The position numbers were made by a program, and so were the translations under genes. Below are positions 17,185 through 26,524 of a DNA stretch of 64,000 nt, in pieces. Under the pieces are notes generated by a model. It had not been told where the DNA came from, searched no databases, and worked only from the letters and a program-made list of their open reading frames with translations. How positions within the stretch are numbered: the stretch's first letter is position 1; every line of letters starts with the position of its first letter. Source of the DNA: an uncultured Lachnospiraceae bacterium (GTDB lineage: Bacteria > Bacillota > Clostridia > Lachnospirales > Lachnospiraceae); NCBI GenBank assembly GCA_910585625.1, contig CAJUFQ010000010.1, positions 1 to 64,000 of the forward strand, read 5' to 3'.

Positions 17185-18540
17185 CTACAATCCAAAAGGA
17201 AGCTTGAAGCCCCCGCGGCGTTTTCCCTTGCCGCCCATCATTCCGGACATCTGTTTTAACATCTTCCTGGACTGCTCGAACTGCTTGACCAAACGGTTGA
17301 CTTCACTAATGTCTACGCCTGCTCCTGCGGCAATCCTGCGCTTGCGGCTAGGGTTTAATACGGAGGGGTTAGACCGTTCCTTGGGCGTCATGGAATAGAT
17401 GATTCCTTCAATCCTTGCCATCTTCTTCTCGTCCACGGCATTTTCTATCTCCGCAATCTGCGAACCGCCGATTCCCGGCATCATCTGCAGCATACTGGAA
17501 ATGCCGCCCATCTTCTTCATCTGATTCATGGACTCCAGATAATCGTCAAAGCCAAACTCGGCTTTCTTCATTTTCTGTTCCAGCTCTTTGGCTTTCTCCT
17601 CGTCGATGTTCTCCTGCGCCTTCTCAATCAAAGTCAGCACATCACCCATGCCAAGGATACGGTTAGCCATGCGCTCCGGGTAGAACTGTTCCAAATCTGA
17701 CAGCTTCTCTCCCATGCCTACATATAAAATGGGCTTGCCCGTGACTGAGCGGATAGACAATGCCGCCCCGCCCCTCGTATCGCCGTCCAGCTTCGTGAGA
17801 ACCACGCCGTCAATGCCAATCTTTTCCTGGAACATGGTCGCCACGTTCACGGCGTCCTGCCCGGTCATGGCATCTACCACCAGAATGGTCTGCGCCACGT
17901 CGACCTGCGCCTTGATGTCCTGCAGTTCCTCCATCATTCCTTCATCAATATGCAGCCGCCCGGCAGTATCTAAAATCACGACGTTCTGTCCATTTGCCTT
18001 GGCATGTTCCACCGCAGCTTTGGCAATATTTACCGGCTTATGGCTGTCCCCCATGGAGAATACCTCCACGTTCTGTTTCTCGCCATTAATCTGCAGCTGC
18101 TGGATTGCAGCCGGACGGTATACGTCACATGCCACAAGCAGAGGCTTCCGCCCTTTCTGCTTGAGCTTCCCGGCAATCTTAGCGGTTGTAGTGGTCTTGC
18201 CTGCGCCCTGCAGGCCTGCCATCATGATGACGGTAATCTCAGACCCTGGCTTTAAGGCAATCTCTGTGGTCTCGGAACCCATCAGGGAGACCAGCTCCTC
18301 ATTCACAATCTTAACCACCATCTGCCCAGGGTTAAGCCCGTTCATCACATCCTGCCCTACGGCGCGCTCCTGCACGGACTTCACAAACTGCTTGACCACC
18401 TTGAAGTTGACGTCCGCCTCCAGCAACGCCAGCTTTACTTCCCTCAAGGCCGCTTTCACATCTGCTTCCGTAAGCATCCCTTTGCTGCGCAGGGATTTGA
18501 ATACATTCTGCAATTTTTCTGTCAAGCTGTCAAATGCCAT
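17185..18540 (-). CDS. ffh: Signal recognition particle protein Ffh
   Basis: A 451-residue SRP54 GTPase that binds signal sequences and 4.5S/6S RNA and docks with FtsY. The N domain is followed by the G domain: P-loop GLQGAGKTTTTAKIAG near residue 108, DTAGRLHID, TKLDGDTRGG. The Met-rich M domain ends MSGMMGGKGKRRGGFKLPFGL. It starts one nt after the ylxM stop. Confidence 0.98.
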   Translation of the reverse strand: MAFDSLTEKLQNVFKSLRSKGMLTEADVKAALREVKLALLEADVNFKVVKQFVKSVQERAVGQDVMNGLNPGQMVVKIVNEELVSLMGSETTEIALKPGSEITVIMMAGLQGAGKTTTTAKIAGKLKQKGRKPLLVACDVYRPAAIQQLQINGEKQNVEVFSMGDSHKPVNIAKAAVEHAKANGQNVVILDTAGRLHIDEGMMEELQDIKAQVDVAQTILVVDAMTGQDAVNVATMFQEKIGIDGVVLTKLDGDTRGGAALSIRSVTGKPILYVGMGEKLSDLEQFYPERMANRILGMGDVLTLIEKAQENIDEEKAKELEQKMKKAEFGFDDYLESMNQMKKMGGISSMLQMMPGIGGSQIAEIENAVDEKKMARIEGIIYSMTPKERSNPSVLNPSRKRRIAAGAGVDISEVNRLVKQFEQSRKMLKQMSGMMGGKGKRRGGFKLPFGL

Positions 18541-18541
18541 A

Positions 18542-18886
18542 CTATAACTCCTCTAATATCTCATCAGAAATGGCTGCAATCTCAGCCATCACATCTGCTT
18601 CTTTCTCATGCCGGTCCCCTTTGGCAAGGGTGCGGATCCTCTCTATCTGTGCTTTCATCCTGAGGAAACGCTCCAGCAAATGCAGCTTCTGCTCATATCC
18701 CTCCAATATCCTGTCGCACCGTTTCACAAGGTCATGGACACCCTGGCGGCTGATTCCCTCCTCTTGGGCAATCTCGCTCAGAGAAAGGTCGTTCAGCACA
18801 AAATCCCCATATAAACTGCGCTGATGCTCATTCAGCAAGTCTCCGTAAAAATCATAGAGATATGTCTGCATCAATTTCTTTTCCAT
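18542..18886 (-). CDS. ylxM: YlxM/p13-like SRP-associated HTH protein
   Basis: A 114-residue helical protein with an HTH core (LSEIAQEEGISRQGVHDLVKRCDRIL), the usual partner encoded directly before ffh. In streptococci YlxM modulates SRP. The ATG at 18886 is preceded by AGGTGG; upstream in-frame ATG is ignored because the promoter sits at 18903-18931. Upstream ftsY, frequent in this operon, is absent. Confidence 0.93.
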   Translation of the reverse strand: MEKKLMQTYLYDFYGDLLNEHQRSLYGDFVLNDLSLSEIAQEEGISRQGVHDLVKRCDRILEGYEQKLHLLERFLRMKAQIERIRTLAKGDRHEKEADVMAEIAAISDEILEEL

Positions 18887-18902
18887 TTTTACCACCTGTG
18901 GT

Positions 18903-18931
18903 ATCATACTACAAAAGGGTTGAGGTGTCAA
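18903..18931 (-). promoter_or_regulatory. Promoter of the ylxM-ffh-rpsP-khpA-rimM-trmD operon
   Basis: Minus-strand TTGACA (plus 18926-18931), 17 nt, TATGAT (plus 18903-18908). The predicted start near 18896 leaves a leader of only about 10 nt before the ylxM ATG, so the ribosome binding site is almost at the 5' end. Confidence 0.85.
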
Positions 18932-19186
18932 GGGTTTTTTCTTGTCAAACAAACATTCGTCTTTGTAATGTTTCAATATCTGTGCCAGAATCATTTGTGT
19001 ATGCGAAATATATTAATACAGGCGAGTTATAAGAAGGATTGGACATGACCATTGAAGATGTGATTCTAAATTATTATCCTTTATTATTTGACACACATCC
19101 CAAAAGCGGACACCATTTTTGACACCGTTTTTCTGGGGTTTTACGGTTTTTAGCGGGGCAGGATGAAAAGAAGAAACGCCGGAAAT
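18932..19186. other. Gene-free stretch upstream of ylxM
   Basis: Between the ylxM promoter and the hairpin at 19187 I see no supported gene. A 25-codon frame at 19044-19121 on the plus strand has AAGGA upstream but ends quickly and has no recognisable relatives by eye; it may be a gene remnant. Confidence 0.5.
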
Positions 19187-19222
19187 GGGGCTGTCGCACG
19201 AAGCAATTAGTGCGACAGCCCC
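19187..19222. terminator. Hairpin after the DUF4179 gene
   Basis: GGGGCTGTCGCAC (19187-19199) and GTGCGACAGCCCC (19210-19222) form a perfect 13-bp stem with a 10-nt loop, 9 nt beyond the minus-strand stop at 19231. There is no long T run, so strength is uncertain. Confidence 0.65.
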
Positions 19223-19230
19223 AGCATCTT

Positions 19231-20598
19231 TTAAACCTTGATTTCTTTCCTGCTCCCATCCCTGCGAATGATATAAATGCTCTTGGGCGGCTCTTCCAAA
19301 GAGTTACCCGCTACATAGAGACGGGCTCCTTCCTCCAGGACATACTCATATATATACTGCCCGCTGCCGACGTCTTTACCGGCGAACCCCTCAAAATCTC
19401 CCCAAGTGATGCCGTCAGCTCCTTTTTCCGCCACCAGGGAGTCTACATCGCTTTCCGACAGCCGTGGCAGCTCCAGGCACAGCTTACCGCCCACTGGGGC
19501 AAAATCCAATTCATCCAGGCTATATAACCCGCTTTCCTCCTCGTCGATTTCATCGTCATCCTCACTGCCCTCCGGAACGTCGCCCCGCTCTGCTGCCAGG
19601 ATATCCGGCGAGTTCACCGGTCTCCCGGCCACGGGAATCTTTGCTCCATAGAGCTGCAGCTCCACCCACTGGCAGTCTGCAGACGGCAGAGTTCCCACAC
19701 TCTCAAAAATCATATCTTTCCCTATCCCGCCAGCCATTTCGTAGCGCAGCGGATTTCCCGCGCTATCTTTCCCAAGCAGTATATATTCATTCTTGCCCAC
19801 TTCTTGCATAAACGCCTCGTTACCGTCTGCACTGATCCGGCTGAACAGCTTATTGGACTTAAATTCATGGATTCGGAACACCGCCCCTCCTCCTGCCTGC
19901 ACTTCACAATCCACCGGTATGCTATAGGTATCCTTCTGCAGTTCCTCCTTGGACGCTGAAAAATGAAAGGGGAACGCAATCCCTTCCTCTGCATCGTCCG
20001 CTGTCAGGTAAACCCGCGCTTCCATTTCTATTTCATGGATATCATATGGCAAGGCGTCGTCATCATAGACATAAAAAACAAGCACGTCATGCGTAACCCC
20101 CCAATCCACACCATTATCATAATTTGAAATCCCACTGGAAATAAACGTGATTCCTTCCCCATTGATTTTCGGCTCATCTGCTATGCTTACACTTGGGGAT
20201 TCTATGCCTTCCTCAAATGCCACACTGCCGTCCCATTCCATGTGGAAAGCGGCATATAATTGGTTTTCTGCCAGAATCACTTCTTCCAATGTCAGAGTGA
20301 CGCCATCCTTTGTCTGTGAGACGCCGATAACCTCCGTATATGGCTCCAGGTTGCCGGAAACGCCAAGCATTTCCGCTATCTTTGTCGTGAAATTGCGGAT
20401 AGCCGCCTCCACTTGCTCATGGAAAATGCCTGCCAGACATAAGGCGAGGGCCAGTATGGCGCACACGGCTGCTTTCCCCGGGTGAAACGTTACTCTCCTC
20501 TTCCGCTTCTGCCATGGCTGGCATGACTGGAAAATCAGCTCGTCATCTATATTTCCCATCAATTCCAAAAACCGGAATTTCTCCTCATTCATACGCAT
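19231..20598 (-). CDS. DUF4179-type membrane protein, ECF anti-sigma-like
   Basis: A 455-residue protein. Residues 1-40 are cytoplasmic and start like ECF partner proteins (MNEEKFRFLELMGNIDDELI), then one TM (AAVCAILALALCLAGIF, about 45-61), then a long extracytoplasmic beta-rich region whose first 130 residues match DUF4179. It overlaps the sigma-factor gene by 10 nt, the usual sigma/anti-sigma arrangement, so it most likely sequesters the sigma factor until an envelope signal arrives. An acidic stretch (SEDDDEIDEEESG) lies near residue 345. No zinc-binding anti-sigma motif is seen. Confidence 0.82.
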   Translation of the reverse strand: MRMNEEKFRFLELMGNIDDELIFQSCQPWQKRKRRVTFHPGKAAVCAILALALCLAGIFHEQVEAAIRNFTTKIAEMLGVSGNLEPYTEVIGVSQTKDGVTLTLEEVILAENQLYAAFHMEWDGSVAFEEGIESPSVSIADEPKINGEGITFISSGISNYDNGVDWGVTHDVLVFYVYDDDALPYDIHEIEMEARVYLTADDAEEGIAFPFHFSASKEELQKDTYSIPVDCEVQAGGGAVFRIHEFKSNKLFSRISADGNEAFMQEVGKNEYILLGKDSAGNPLRYEMAGGIGKDMIFESVGTLPSADCQWVELQLYGAKIPVAGRPVNSPDILAAERGDVPEGSEDDDEIDEEESGLYSLDELDFAPVGGKLCLELPRLSESDVDSLVAEKGADGITWGDFEGFAGKDVGSGQYIYEYVLEEGARLYVAGNSLEEPPKSIYIIRRDGSRKEIKV

Positions 20599-21152
20599 AC
20601 CCCCTCCTGTTCCAGCAATTTGTATAATTTTTTTCTGTTACGGTACAAGCTGCCCCGGATGCTCCCTTCCGTACTTCCATGTCTTGCGGCTATCTCCTTG
20701 AGGCTGTCCATATGCCAGTATCTCCTGAGAAAAATGTCCCGATCGCGTTCCGAAAGCCCACGCAAAAAGCTGTTCAGGATTTCATAAAACTCTGTTTCTG
20801 AAATCTTATCCTCCAATGTGTTAGCGGCAAGGCGGTCTAACTGTTCCGTCTCCGCCTCCAGGTCAACAATATGCATATCCGCGCGCTTCGCCGCATATTT
20901 CTTGCGCAAGCGGTCTATCGCCAGCCCTCTGGTAATCCTGCCTATGAAGGAGGACAGGACAGCAGGCTGTTTCGGCGGAATGTAATTCCAGGTACGGAAC
21001 CAGGTGTCATTGACACATTCCTCCGAATCCTCCCTGCTGCTTAAGATATTGAAGGCAATCTTAAAACAAAACCGGCTGTATTTACTGTCCAGTTCCCGGA
21101 TTGCGGACTCTTCCCTGTCCAGAAACAGCCGGACAATCTCCTTATCTTCCAT
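20589..21152 (-). CDS. ECF-type RNA polymerase sigma factor
   Basis: A 187-residue sigma-70 family regulator with region 2 (DSKYSRFCFKIAFNILSSREDSEECVNDTWFRTWNYIP) and region 4 (SERDRDIFLRRYWHMDSLKEIAARHGSTEGSIRGSLYRNRKKLYKLL). The ATG at 21152 is the natural start by homology (MEDKEIVRLF); an upstream ATG lacks a ribosome binding site. It controls unknown promoters, probably including its own. Confidence 0.93.
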   Translation of the reverse strand: MEDKEIVRLFLDREESAIRELDSKYSRFCFKIAFNILSSREDSEECVNDTWFRTWNYIPPKQPAVLSSFIGRITRGLAIDRLRKKYAAKRADMHIVDLEAETEQLDRLAANTLEDKISETEFYEILNSFLRGLSERDRDIFLRRYWHMDSLKEIAARHGSTEGSIRGSLYRNRKKLYKLLEQEGVCV

Positions 21153-21375
21153 CCCTGCGCCCCTTTCCTTTGAAATCCCATCCACACGTTCATAGGAATA
21201 TTCGCATTATTTTTGCTTCCGTCACGGTCTTCATGCAGAAATCCAAGAAATTATTTTTAGGTTCCGTATATGCCAGGAGGCATACACGATACTGCCGAAA
21301 AAGAAAGCATAGCATACGCCTATAAGAAAAGCAATCAAAAAACAAGCACCGGTCCCCAGCCCGATGCCTGTCTTC

Positions 21376-21807
21376 TCACTTATTCAGATTCTTTTTTCCA
21401 AACTCCCGCACCCGTTGCGAGAGCTGCTCCAGCTCCTCCTGCGACAGCTCCGGCAGATTCTCAAGTTTTTCCAGGAAAACGGAAATCGTTTCCTTTTCTC
21501 TGAGTTTTAGGTACTCCATGTAATAGCTGACGACAACACCCGGAACCATTGCTGTCATAAGGATTCCGTATGCAGAGACCAACACTGTGATTACCCGCCC
21601 AAGCCTCGTGACAGCAACAAGGTCGCCGAAGCCGATGGTGGTCGCCGCTACGAAACAGTACCAAAGCCCGTCCCCAAACGTCTCAATGCCCGGATCGAAC
21701 AAGGCCAGAAAGACTGCCGCCACGCACAGGAACAGCAGGAAGCTTAAGAATATTTTTAAGGTGCCGGTGCGCCTGAGTATTTTATAGCACCGCTTCCACG
21801 TTCTCAT
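21376..21807 (-). CDS. Two-TM potassium channel
   Basis: A 143-residue KcsA-type subunit: TM1 (LKIFLSFLLFLCVAAVFLAL), pore helix with selectivity filter TTIGFGD (residues 56-62), TM2 (VITVLVSAYGILMTAMVPGVVVSYY) and a C-terminal coiled coil (EKLENLPELSQEELEQLSQRVREF). Expected to form a tetrameric K+ pore. The start overlaps the preceding DUF308 stop by four bases, so the two are translated together. No ligand-binding domain (RCK, CNB) is present. Confidence 0.93.
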   Translation of the reverse strand: MRTWKRCYKILRRTGTLKIFLSFLLFLCVAAVFLALFDPGIETFGDGLWYCFVAATTIGFGDLVAVTRLGRVITVLVSAYGILMTAMVPGVVVSYYMEYLKLREKETISVFLEKLENLPELSQEELEQLSQRVREFGKKNLNK

Positions 21808-22334
21808 CTCATATCCTGTTCTTCGGCTTGCTGGATGCTGCAGCCCATCACAATCATATTGATGCCGCTCTCAATGAAATACACGCCCACAAGAATCCCT
21901 ATCGTGAATGCCATCAACAACGGGTGCATCAGGGAGTATATGCCTACCAAAACCCCGATAACGCCAAGAACCATTGTCCAAATCCAGCCTTTGCCATCGA
22001 CAAGCTTTTTCTGCTTGAGGGACACAAAGATTCCCACAACACCCTGCAAGAGGAACCACACTGCCATGATATAAACCAGCATTCCGTCCGTCATCAGTTT
22101 CAGCCCTGGGACAACCATAATCACGATTCCCAGAATCAAGCTCAGAATACCGAATAAAAATGGCAGGCCATATTCCTTCCCCATGACCGCCCGGACAATA
22201 GCCCCAATGCCATAGACCAGCAGCAGGATTACCAGGAAATATCCTGTCTCCATAAATGTCATTACCGGCGTACAGATACAGGAAATCCCGCAGATTGCCA
22301 TAATCACACCTAAAATAATCGTAAAAATTTTCAT
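21804..22334 (-). CDS. HdeD/DUF308-type membrane protein
   Basis: A 176-residue protein made of six short hydrophobic segments in two repeats, typical of HdeD/DUF308 proteins linked to acid tolerance in enterobacteria. AGGAGG precedes the ATG. Overlap with the K+ channel gene suggests a joint role in ion or pH stress; this is inference. Confidence 0.85.
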   Translation of the reverse strand: MKIFTIILGVIMAICGISCICTPVMTFMETGYFLVILLLVYGIGAIVRAVMGKEYGLPFLFGILSLILGIVIMVVPGLKLMTDGMLVYIMAVWFLLQGVVGIFVSLKQKKLVDGKGWIWTMVLGVIGVLVGIYSLMHPLLMAFTIGILVGVYFIESGINMIVMGCSIQQAEEQDMR

Positions 22335-22362
22335 GCTTTATTACCTCCTGAATATTGTCATA

Positions 22363-23610
22363 TTATTCCTTGCTTCTTTGTTGCTTAGGCGTCCGGATAG
22401 ACAGGAACATGCTCCCCGCAGCCGCCGCAAGGAAAATCCAGAAAAACAGCCTGACCGGGAAACACAGAAACAGCAGAACCGTCACCGCCAGGGGTTTTTT
22501 CATGATCCCTCCGAGCAGCGCGGCAGTCACTGTCGCCGCGGCAAAAACCGAATGCCCGGAAACTCCGCCAAAGAAAACCATCGTTACGGCATACCCCAGG
22601 CATACCCCTGCAAATATAATCGGGAAAAAATGGCCTCCTTTAAGCCCGGACAGAATACAGATATTTGTGAGCAGTACCTTAAGGAGCGCGATGCCTGCCA
22701 GCATCAGCGGCCCATAGGCAAGCTGTCCTGCAGTCAGTTCCCCCATCGCTTCCTCACCGGAAAACATCAGCACCGGAAGCGCCATGCCGAAAAGCCCAAG
22801 GCACAGGCCTCCTGTCGTTTCCTTAAGCACCGGCGGGAGCTTCGCCACGGTCTTCTCCATGGCTGCGTGGGTGATGAAATAAAACTTCGCCAACAGACAG
22901 CCCAGGAAAATATAAACGGCCAGCAGCAGATAGTCAAAGGTTCCCGGTTCCATATCCGCAAACGATGGCAATGCCGACAGCCCGGCGCCGAACAGCCATG
23001 TCAGCAGCATATACGAACCCATTCCTGCGGCAGCGGCCAGCCCATAGAGGAATATTTTCATGATTCCCGGAAGCTTAAGGATTTCTTTCTCCCGGTTTTC
23101 CTCCTCCACCGCGAACACGCCGAACAGAGGCGAACGGAACAACACGCCCAGTGTCACCGCCGCCCCTACCTGCGAGTACTCTCTCGCATTCTGCCTGGCG
23201 AAAGAAAGGTTATCCCCGACCCAATAACAGAGGCCCGCAATTACCCCGGTAAGCCCCGCCTCCGGCCCAATGCTGCTGCCAAGCAACAGCGGAAACAGTG
23301 CGCTTAGCAAAAGCACTGCCATGTTGGAATAATCATATTTTTTCTCTTCCTTCACCTTTGCCATCACAGAATCAAGCTCTTCCGGATAATCCCCGAATTT
23401 CCAACGGAAACAGCCAATCATGGCTGCACCGGCGGTACACACGATTATAGTGTAATATGGCAGAGGAAACCTTTCGGGAACCCATTCCCACAAGAAGCCG
23501 ATACCCAAAGACATCACTTTCAGGAACGCCCATATCACCCCTCCCGCTACAGCGCCCATGATGCCGCAGAACAATACCAGGAACAGATTATTTCTTACCG
23601 ATCTGTTCAT
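22363..23610 (-). CDS. ClC-family chloride channel or H+/Cl- antiporter
   Basis: A 415-residue polytopic protein with about ten hydrophobic helices. It has the ClC-like loop GSSIGPEAGLTG, with the gating-type Glu, and the C-terminal GGHFFPIIFAGVCLG block. No cytoplasmic CBS domains are attached. The ATG at 23610 follows AAGGAGG by six nt; an upstream ATG (23667) is rejected. It is 28 nt upstream of the DUF308 gene, so the three membrane genes likely form an operon for ion homeostasis. Confidence 0.88.
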   Translation of the reverse strand: MNRSVRNNLFLVLFCGIMGAVAGGVIWAFLKVMSLGIGFLWEWVPERFPLPYYTIIVCTAGAAMIGCFRWKFGDYPEELDSVMAKVKEEKKYDYSNMAVLLLSALFPLLLGSSIGPEAGLTGVIAGLCYWVGDNLSFARQNAREYSQVGAAVTLGVLFRSPLFGVFAVEEENREKEILKLPGIMKIFLYGLAAAAGMGSYMLLTWLFGAGLSALPSFADMEPGTFDYLLLAVYIFLGCLLAKFYFITHAAMEKTVAKLPPVLKETTGGLCLGLFGMALPVLMFSGEEAMGELTAGQLAYGPLMLAGIALLKVLLTNICILSGLKGGHFFPIIFAGVCLGYAVTMVFFGGVSGHSVFAAATVTAALLGGIMKKPLAVTVLLFLCFPVRLFFWIFLAAAAGSMFLSIRTPKQQRSKE

Positions 23611-23813
23611 TTGACTCCTCCTTCCCAGTCTCCCTGTTATTCCATGTTGTGTTTGGGCAGACTCCATCGTCTATTTTATCGAATTAATTAATATTTGGGA
23701 GGATTCACACCAATTATGCGGATTTTGCAACAAAAAAGTCTTTTCCCCTGCTGATTTTATCCCCAAAAATCCATGATTTATCCCAAAGGATGGCATTCTG
23801 ATGCAGCAGATTT

Positions 23814-23819
23814 TATAAT
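23814..23819 (+). promoter_or_regulatory. Likely -10 element before the LytTR operon
   Basis: TATAAT at 23814-23819 has only a weak -35 (TGGCAT, 17 nt upstream), which suggests activator dependence, as is usual for LytTR autoregulation. Confidence 0.45.
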
Positions 23820-23854
23820 TGTAATAGGGAATTTTACGAAAGAGGTGAATGAGA

Positions 23855-24598
23855 ATGATTCAGCTTGCCATCTGCGATGATGACAAAAGAGATTTAGAGA
23901 AAACAGAACGTCTGGCCAAGGAATGGTCTCACGGGCCAAATAAGCCAGAACTTAAGATTAAGAAATTCCACTCCCCATTCCTGCTCCTTGACGCAGTCTC
24001 GGGAGGAGAAGCTTTCGATTTTTTCCTGCTTGACATACTGATGCCGGAAATGACCGGGATTGCTTTAGGAGAACAGCTCTCGGAACTGCTCTCGGAACCG
24101 CTGGTTATTTATCTGTCCTCAAGCAGGGATTATTATCCGGACGCTTTCCGGCTCTATGCGTTTAACTATCTCTGCAAGCCATTGGACAAAAACGCCCTGT
24201 TTCCGGTCCTTGATAAGATTATCTGCCGCATGGAGCAAGACAAGAATCAGATTTTCGTCTTAAAGACCACGGACGGCCTCCTGCAGATTCCGTTCCATAC
24301 CATCATCTACGCAGAACTCCTCTCCCATGTCTGCCATTTCCATCTGGCGGATGGAAGGCATGTTAAGAGCCTATATCTGCGTTCCGGCTTGAACCAGTTC
24401 TTGGCGCCAATTTTAAAGCAGCCTAATTTCATTAAGACGCATTCGTCCTTTGTAGTCAACCTCAATTTTTCCAGCAGCCTGACAACCAGCGCGCTGTTGC
24501 TGACAAACGGACGCACCATCCCGGTTGCCCGCTCTTTTTCCGCAAAGGTACAGCAAGGCTACATAAGCTACTGGCTCAGAGAGGGGGCAGCTCCATGA
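23855..24598 (+). CDS. LytTR-family response regulator
   Basis: A 247-residue regulator. The receiver domain begins MIQLAICDDD with the acidic pocket, and the phosphoacceptor Asp lies in FFLLDILMPEMTG (near residue 60). The C-terminal LytTR DNA-binding domain is recognisable (IIYAELLSHVCHFHLADGR, FIKTHSSFVVNLNF). The ATG at 23855 is preferred to 23849 because AGAGG then lies 9 nt upstream. It overlaps the kinase start by four bases. Targets unknown; it sits 1.3 kb from the 3' end of the injection-system operon, but nothing shows that it controls it. Confidence 0.9.
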   Translation: MIQLAICDDDKRDLEKTERLAKEWSHGPNKPELKIKKFHSPFLLLDAVSGGEAFDFFLLDILMPEMTGIALGEQLSELLSEPLVIYLSSSRDYYPDAFRLYAFNYLCKPLDKNALFPVLDKIICRMEQDKNQIFVLKTTDGLLQIPFHTIIYAELLSHVCHFHLADGRHVKSLYLRSGLNQFLAPILKQPNFIKTHSSFVVNLNFSSSLTTSALLLTNGRTIPVARSFSAKVQQGYISYWLREGAAP

Positions 24599-25902
24599 CT
24601 TTAGGAAATTTCTATGAAGACGATATATTTTTCAATATTATCCGCATAATCCTGATTACCAGCTTTACCCTGGGAATGATGTCAAGCCTGACGTCGTTTA
24701 AGTACCGTCCCAAGAGGGTGCTTTCACTGTTTGCCCTCTATCTGGCATGGATTGCTGTCTCCACCGGGATTATCGTCTATTTTGCAGGGTTTTTTACCTT
24801 CGCCCGCTATATGATTTTTACAATATCCATACCCGCTATCGCGCTGGCCTATGCCATGGACTGTAATTCGCCTGCCCAGTCGGTCTTTAACTATGCCACG
24901 CAAGTCATGTTCTCTTACATATTGGCTATGACGACACTCCTGATAAATACGGCCGTCCGTGGCAGTATCGGCAGTTATTTACTGATTCTCTGCCTGATGT
25001 ATACGCTTGTCATCACCCTGGAATACAGATTCCTCAGGCGTCCTTTCCTGGAGCTGACGAAAGCCGTAGAAATCAGCTGGGGTTCCTTGTCCCTGATTCC
25101 GGTATTTTTCAGCGTGCTGCTGCTTTTCATCGCTAACTACCCGGCATATTATACCAAAGACCCCATCCGCATATTATATCTGCTGGGAGTGCTTGTCCTA
25201 ATCCTGGTCGTCTACTTCTTCGTGTACCAGAGCATCCTGCGGCAATACCAATACCAGATGCTCGCACACCATAGAGACATCCTGACACTGCAGGTGTCCG
25301 CCATGGAGACACAGGCCAGGAATATGCATGCCACTGAGGAAAAGCTGAAAATACTGCGCCATGACATCCGGCATTTTTCTAATATCATGCAAGTCTGCCT
25401 GCAGGACGGTTCCCTGGACGAAGCTAGGAATATGCTGTCTGAACTGGAGACGGCCGTCGGCAAGATTACGGTAAAAACCTACTGTAAAGACCATCTCATT
25501 AACTCCGTGCTTACGTTTTACCTGGAGCTTGCCAAAAGCGAAGGCATCCATGTGCAGACTGCCTTCGCCGCACCTCCCGCCGGTAAATTTCATTCTCCCG
25601 CATTTTCCATAGCTCTTGCCAATGCCCTGGAAAATGCTCTGAATGCCTGCAAGCATGAGCCTGGCCCGCGCATCATCAAACTAAAAAGCCGAATGTTCAG
25701 CGGGCAGTACCTGATGGAACTGTCCAACACCTGCAGCAAGACCGTTCTCTTTGACAAAGACGACCTGCCTATCTCTCACAGAGGCGAAGGCCATGGCATC
25801 GGCACCAAAAGCATCCTCTCCTTCGCCAAGCAGGCGAAGGCCATGGTAAATTTCCGGCAGGAAGGCGGGTATTTCATACTGCAAGTAATCACTCAGGCAT
25901 AA
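24595..25902 (+). CDS. GHKL sensor histidine kinase (AgrC/LytS-like)
   Basis: A 435-residue kinase: six to seven N-terminal TM segments (residues 15-210), a coiled-coil linker, the H-box LRHDIRHF with phospho-His near residue 260, and an ATPase domain with N-box ALANALENALNACKH and G-box HRGEGHGIGTKS. The multi-TM input domain resembles peptide or ion sensing kinases. Partner of the preceding LytTR regulator. No peptide precursor gene is seen beside it. Confidence 0.9.
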   Translation: MTLGNFYEDDIFFNIIRIILITSFTLGMMSSLTSFKYRPKRVLSLFALYLAWIAVSTGIIVYFAGFFTFARYMIFTISIPAIALAYAMDCNSPAQSVFNYATQVMFSYILAMTTLLINTAVRGSIGSYLLILCLMYTLVITLEYRFLRRPFLELTKAVEISWGSLSLIPVFFSVLLLFIANYPAYYTKDPIRILYLLGVLVLILVVYFFVYQSILRQYQYQMLAHHRDILTLQVSAMETQARNMHATEEKLKILRHDIRHFSNIMQVCLQDGSLDEARNMLSELETAVGKITVKTYCKDHLINSVLTFYLELAKSEGIHVQTAFAAPPAGKFHSPAFSIALANALENALNACKHEPGPRIIKLKSRMFSGQYLMELSNTCSKTVLFDKDDLPISHRGEGHGIGTKSILSFAKQAKAMVNFRQEGGYFILQVITQA

Positions 25903-25940
25903 TGCTTTCATTCCCTGCGCGCCTTCCCGCACCGTTTCAT

Positions 25941-26483
25941 TTACTCTTCCATGATGTTTGCCATGATGTCCATCGCGTTGCCCAGCGATTCCCCTTCCAT
26001 CAGAAGCAGGAGCGTGCTGCAGAGTACTTCATAGATATTCATCAGCATTTGAATGATGTTGACGCATTTTTCCATCTCTGCATCATCATCCAGCTCCGTC
26101 AGCATTGTATAGCGGATGCCAATGACATGACGCGCCTGCCCTTCTGCCTCATCCTGCATATAGAGGAGCTGCCCGACGGGAAGCTCTCGGTTCAGTGCAT
26201 TCACCATCTGGAAAACATTCAGCTCCGTGAATGCCTCCGGATTTTCCTCGATAATGGAATTCAGCTCCAGCTGCCCATAATACTGCAGGACATTGCCGAA
26301 TTCCGGCGCATGGACAAAATTACAGCTGATGTCAACGCTCAGATCCTCTCCCATCTCAAGGCCCAGCAGTAACGTGTCCATCTCTGCCTGTTTGCCTTCT
26401 TCCAGAAACAGGCTCTTAAACCCTTGCCCGCCGGCATATGCATCCAGCCTCTTCAATCCTTCCCGCAACTCTTCTTTGTTCAT
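25941..26483 (-). CDS. Small acidic protein at the end of the CIS operon
   Basis: A 180-residue acidic cytoplasmic protein with no sure homology. The pattern of alternating strands ending in helices (FKSLFLEEGK, LELNSIIEENPEAFTELNVFQMVNALNRELPVGQLLY) is reminiscent of the YbjN/type III chaperone-like fold, which would suit a chaperone or adaptor for cargo; this is a guess. The ATG at 26483 has GGAGG five nt upstream and is preferred to 26528, which overlaps the ATPase stop by four bases. Last gene of the operon, with the convergent kinase gene 39 nt away. Confidence 0.6.
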   Translation of the reverse strand: MNKEELREGLKRLDAYAGGQGFKSLFLEEGKQAEMDTLLLGLEMGEDLSVDISCNFVHAPEFGNVLQYYGQLELNSIIEENPEAFTELNVFQMVNALNRELPVGQLLYMQDEAEGQARHVIGIRYTMLTELDDDAEMEKCVNIIQMLMNIYEVLCSTLLLLMEGESLGNAMDIMANIMEE

Positions 26484-26524
26484 CGTGTCCTCCATTCTGC
26501 GCGCCTGTGGCACGGCGGTAATTT

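Noticed and set aside
19044..19121. 25-codon plus-strand frame with a weak ribosome binding site
   Set aside because: Too short and without visible relatives to call as a gene; mentioned only as a possible remnant.
22333..23307. Long plus-strand frame of 324 codons
   Set aside because: It runs opposite the ClC gene, has basic, low-order sequence and no known motif.
25903..25940. Terminator between the kinase gene and the CIS operon
   Set aside because: The 38-bp convergent gap shows no stem-loop with a T run.
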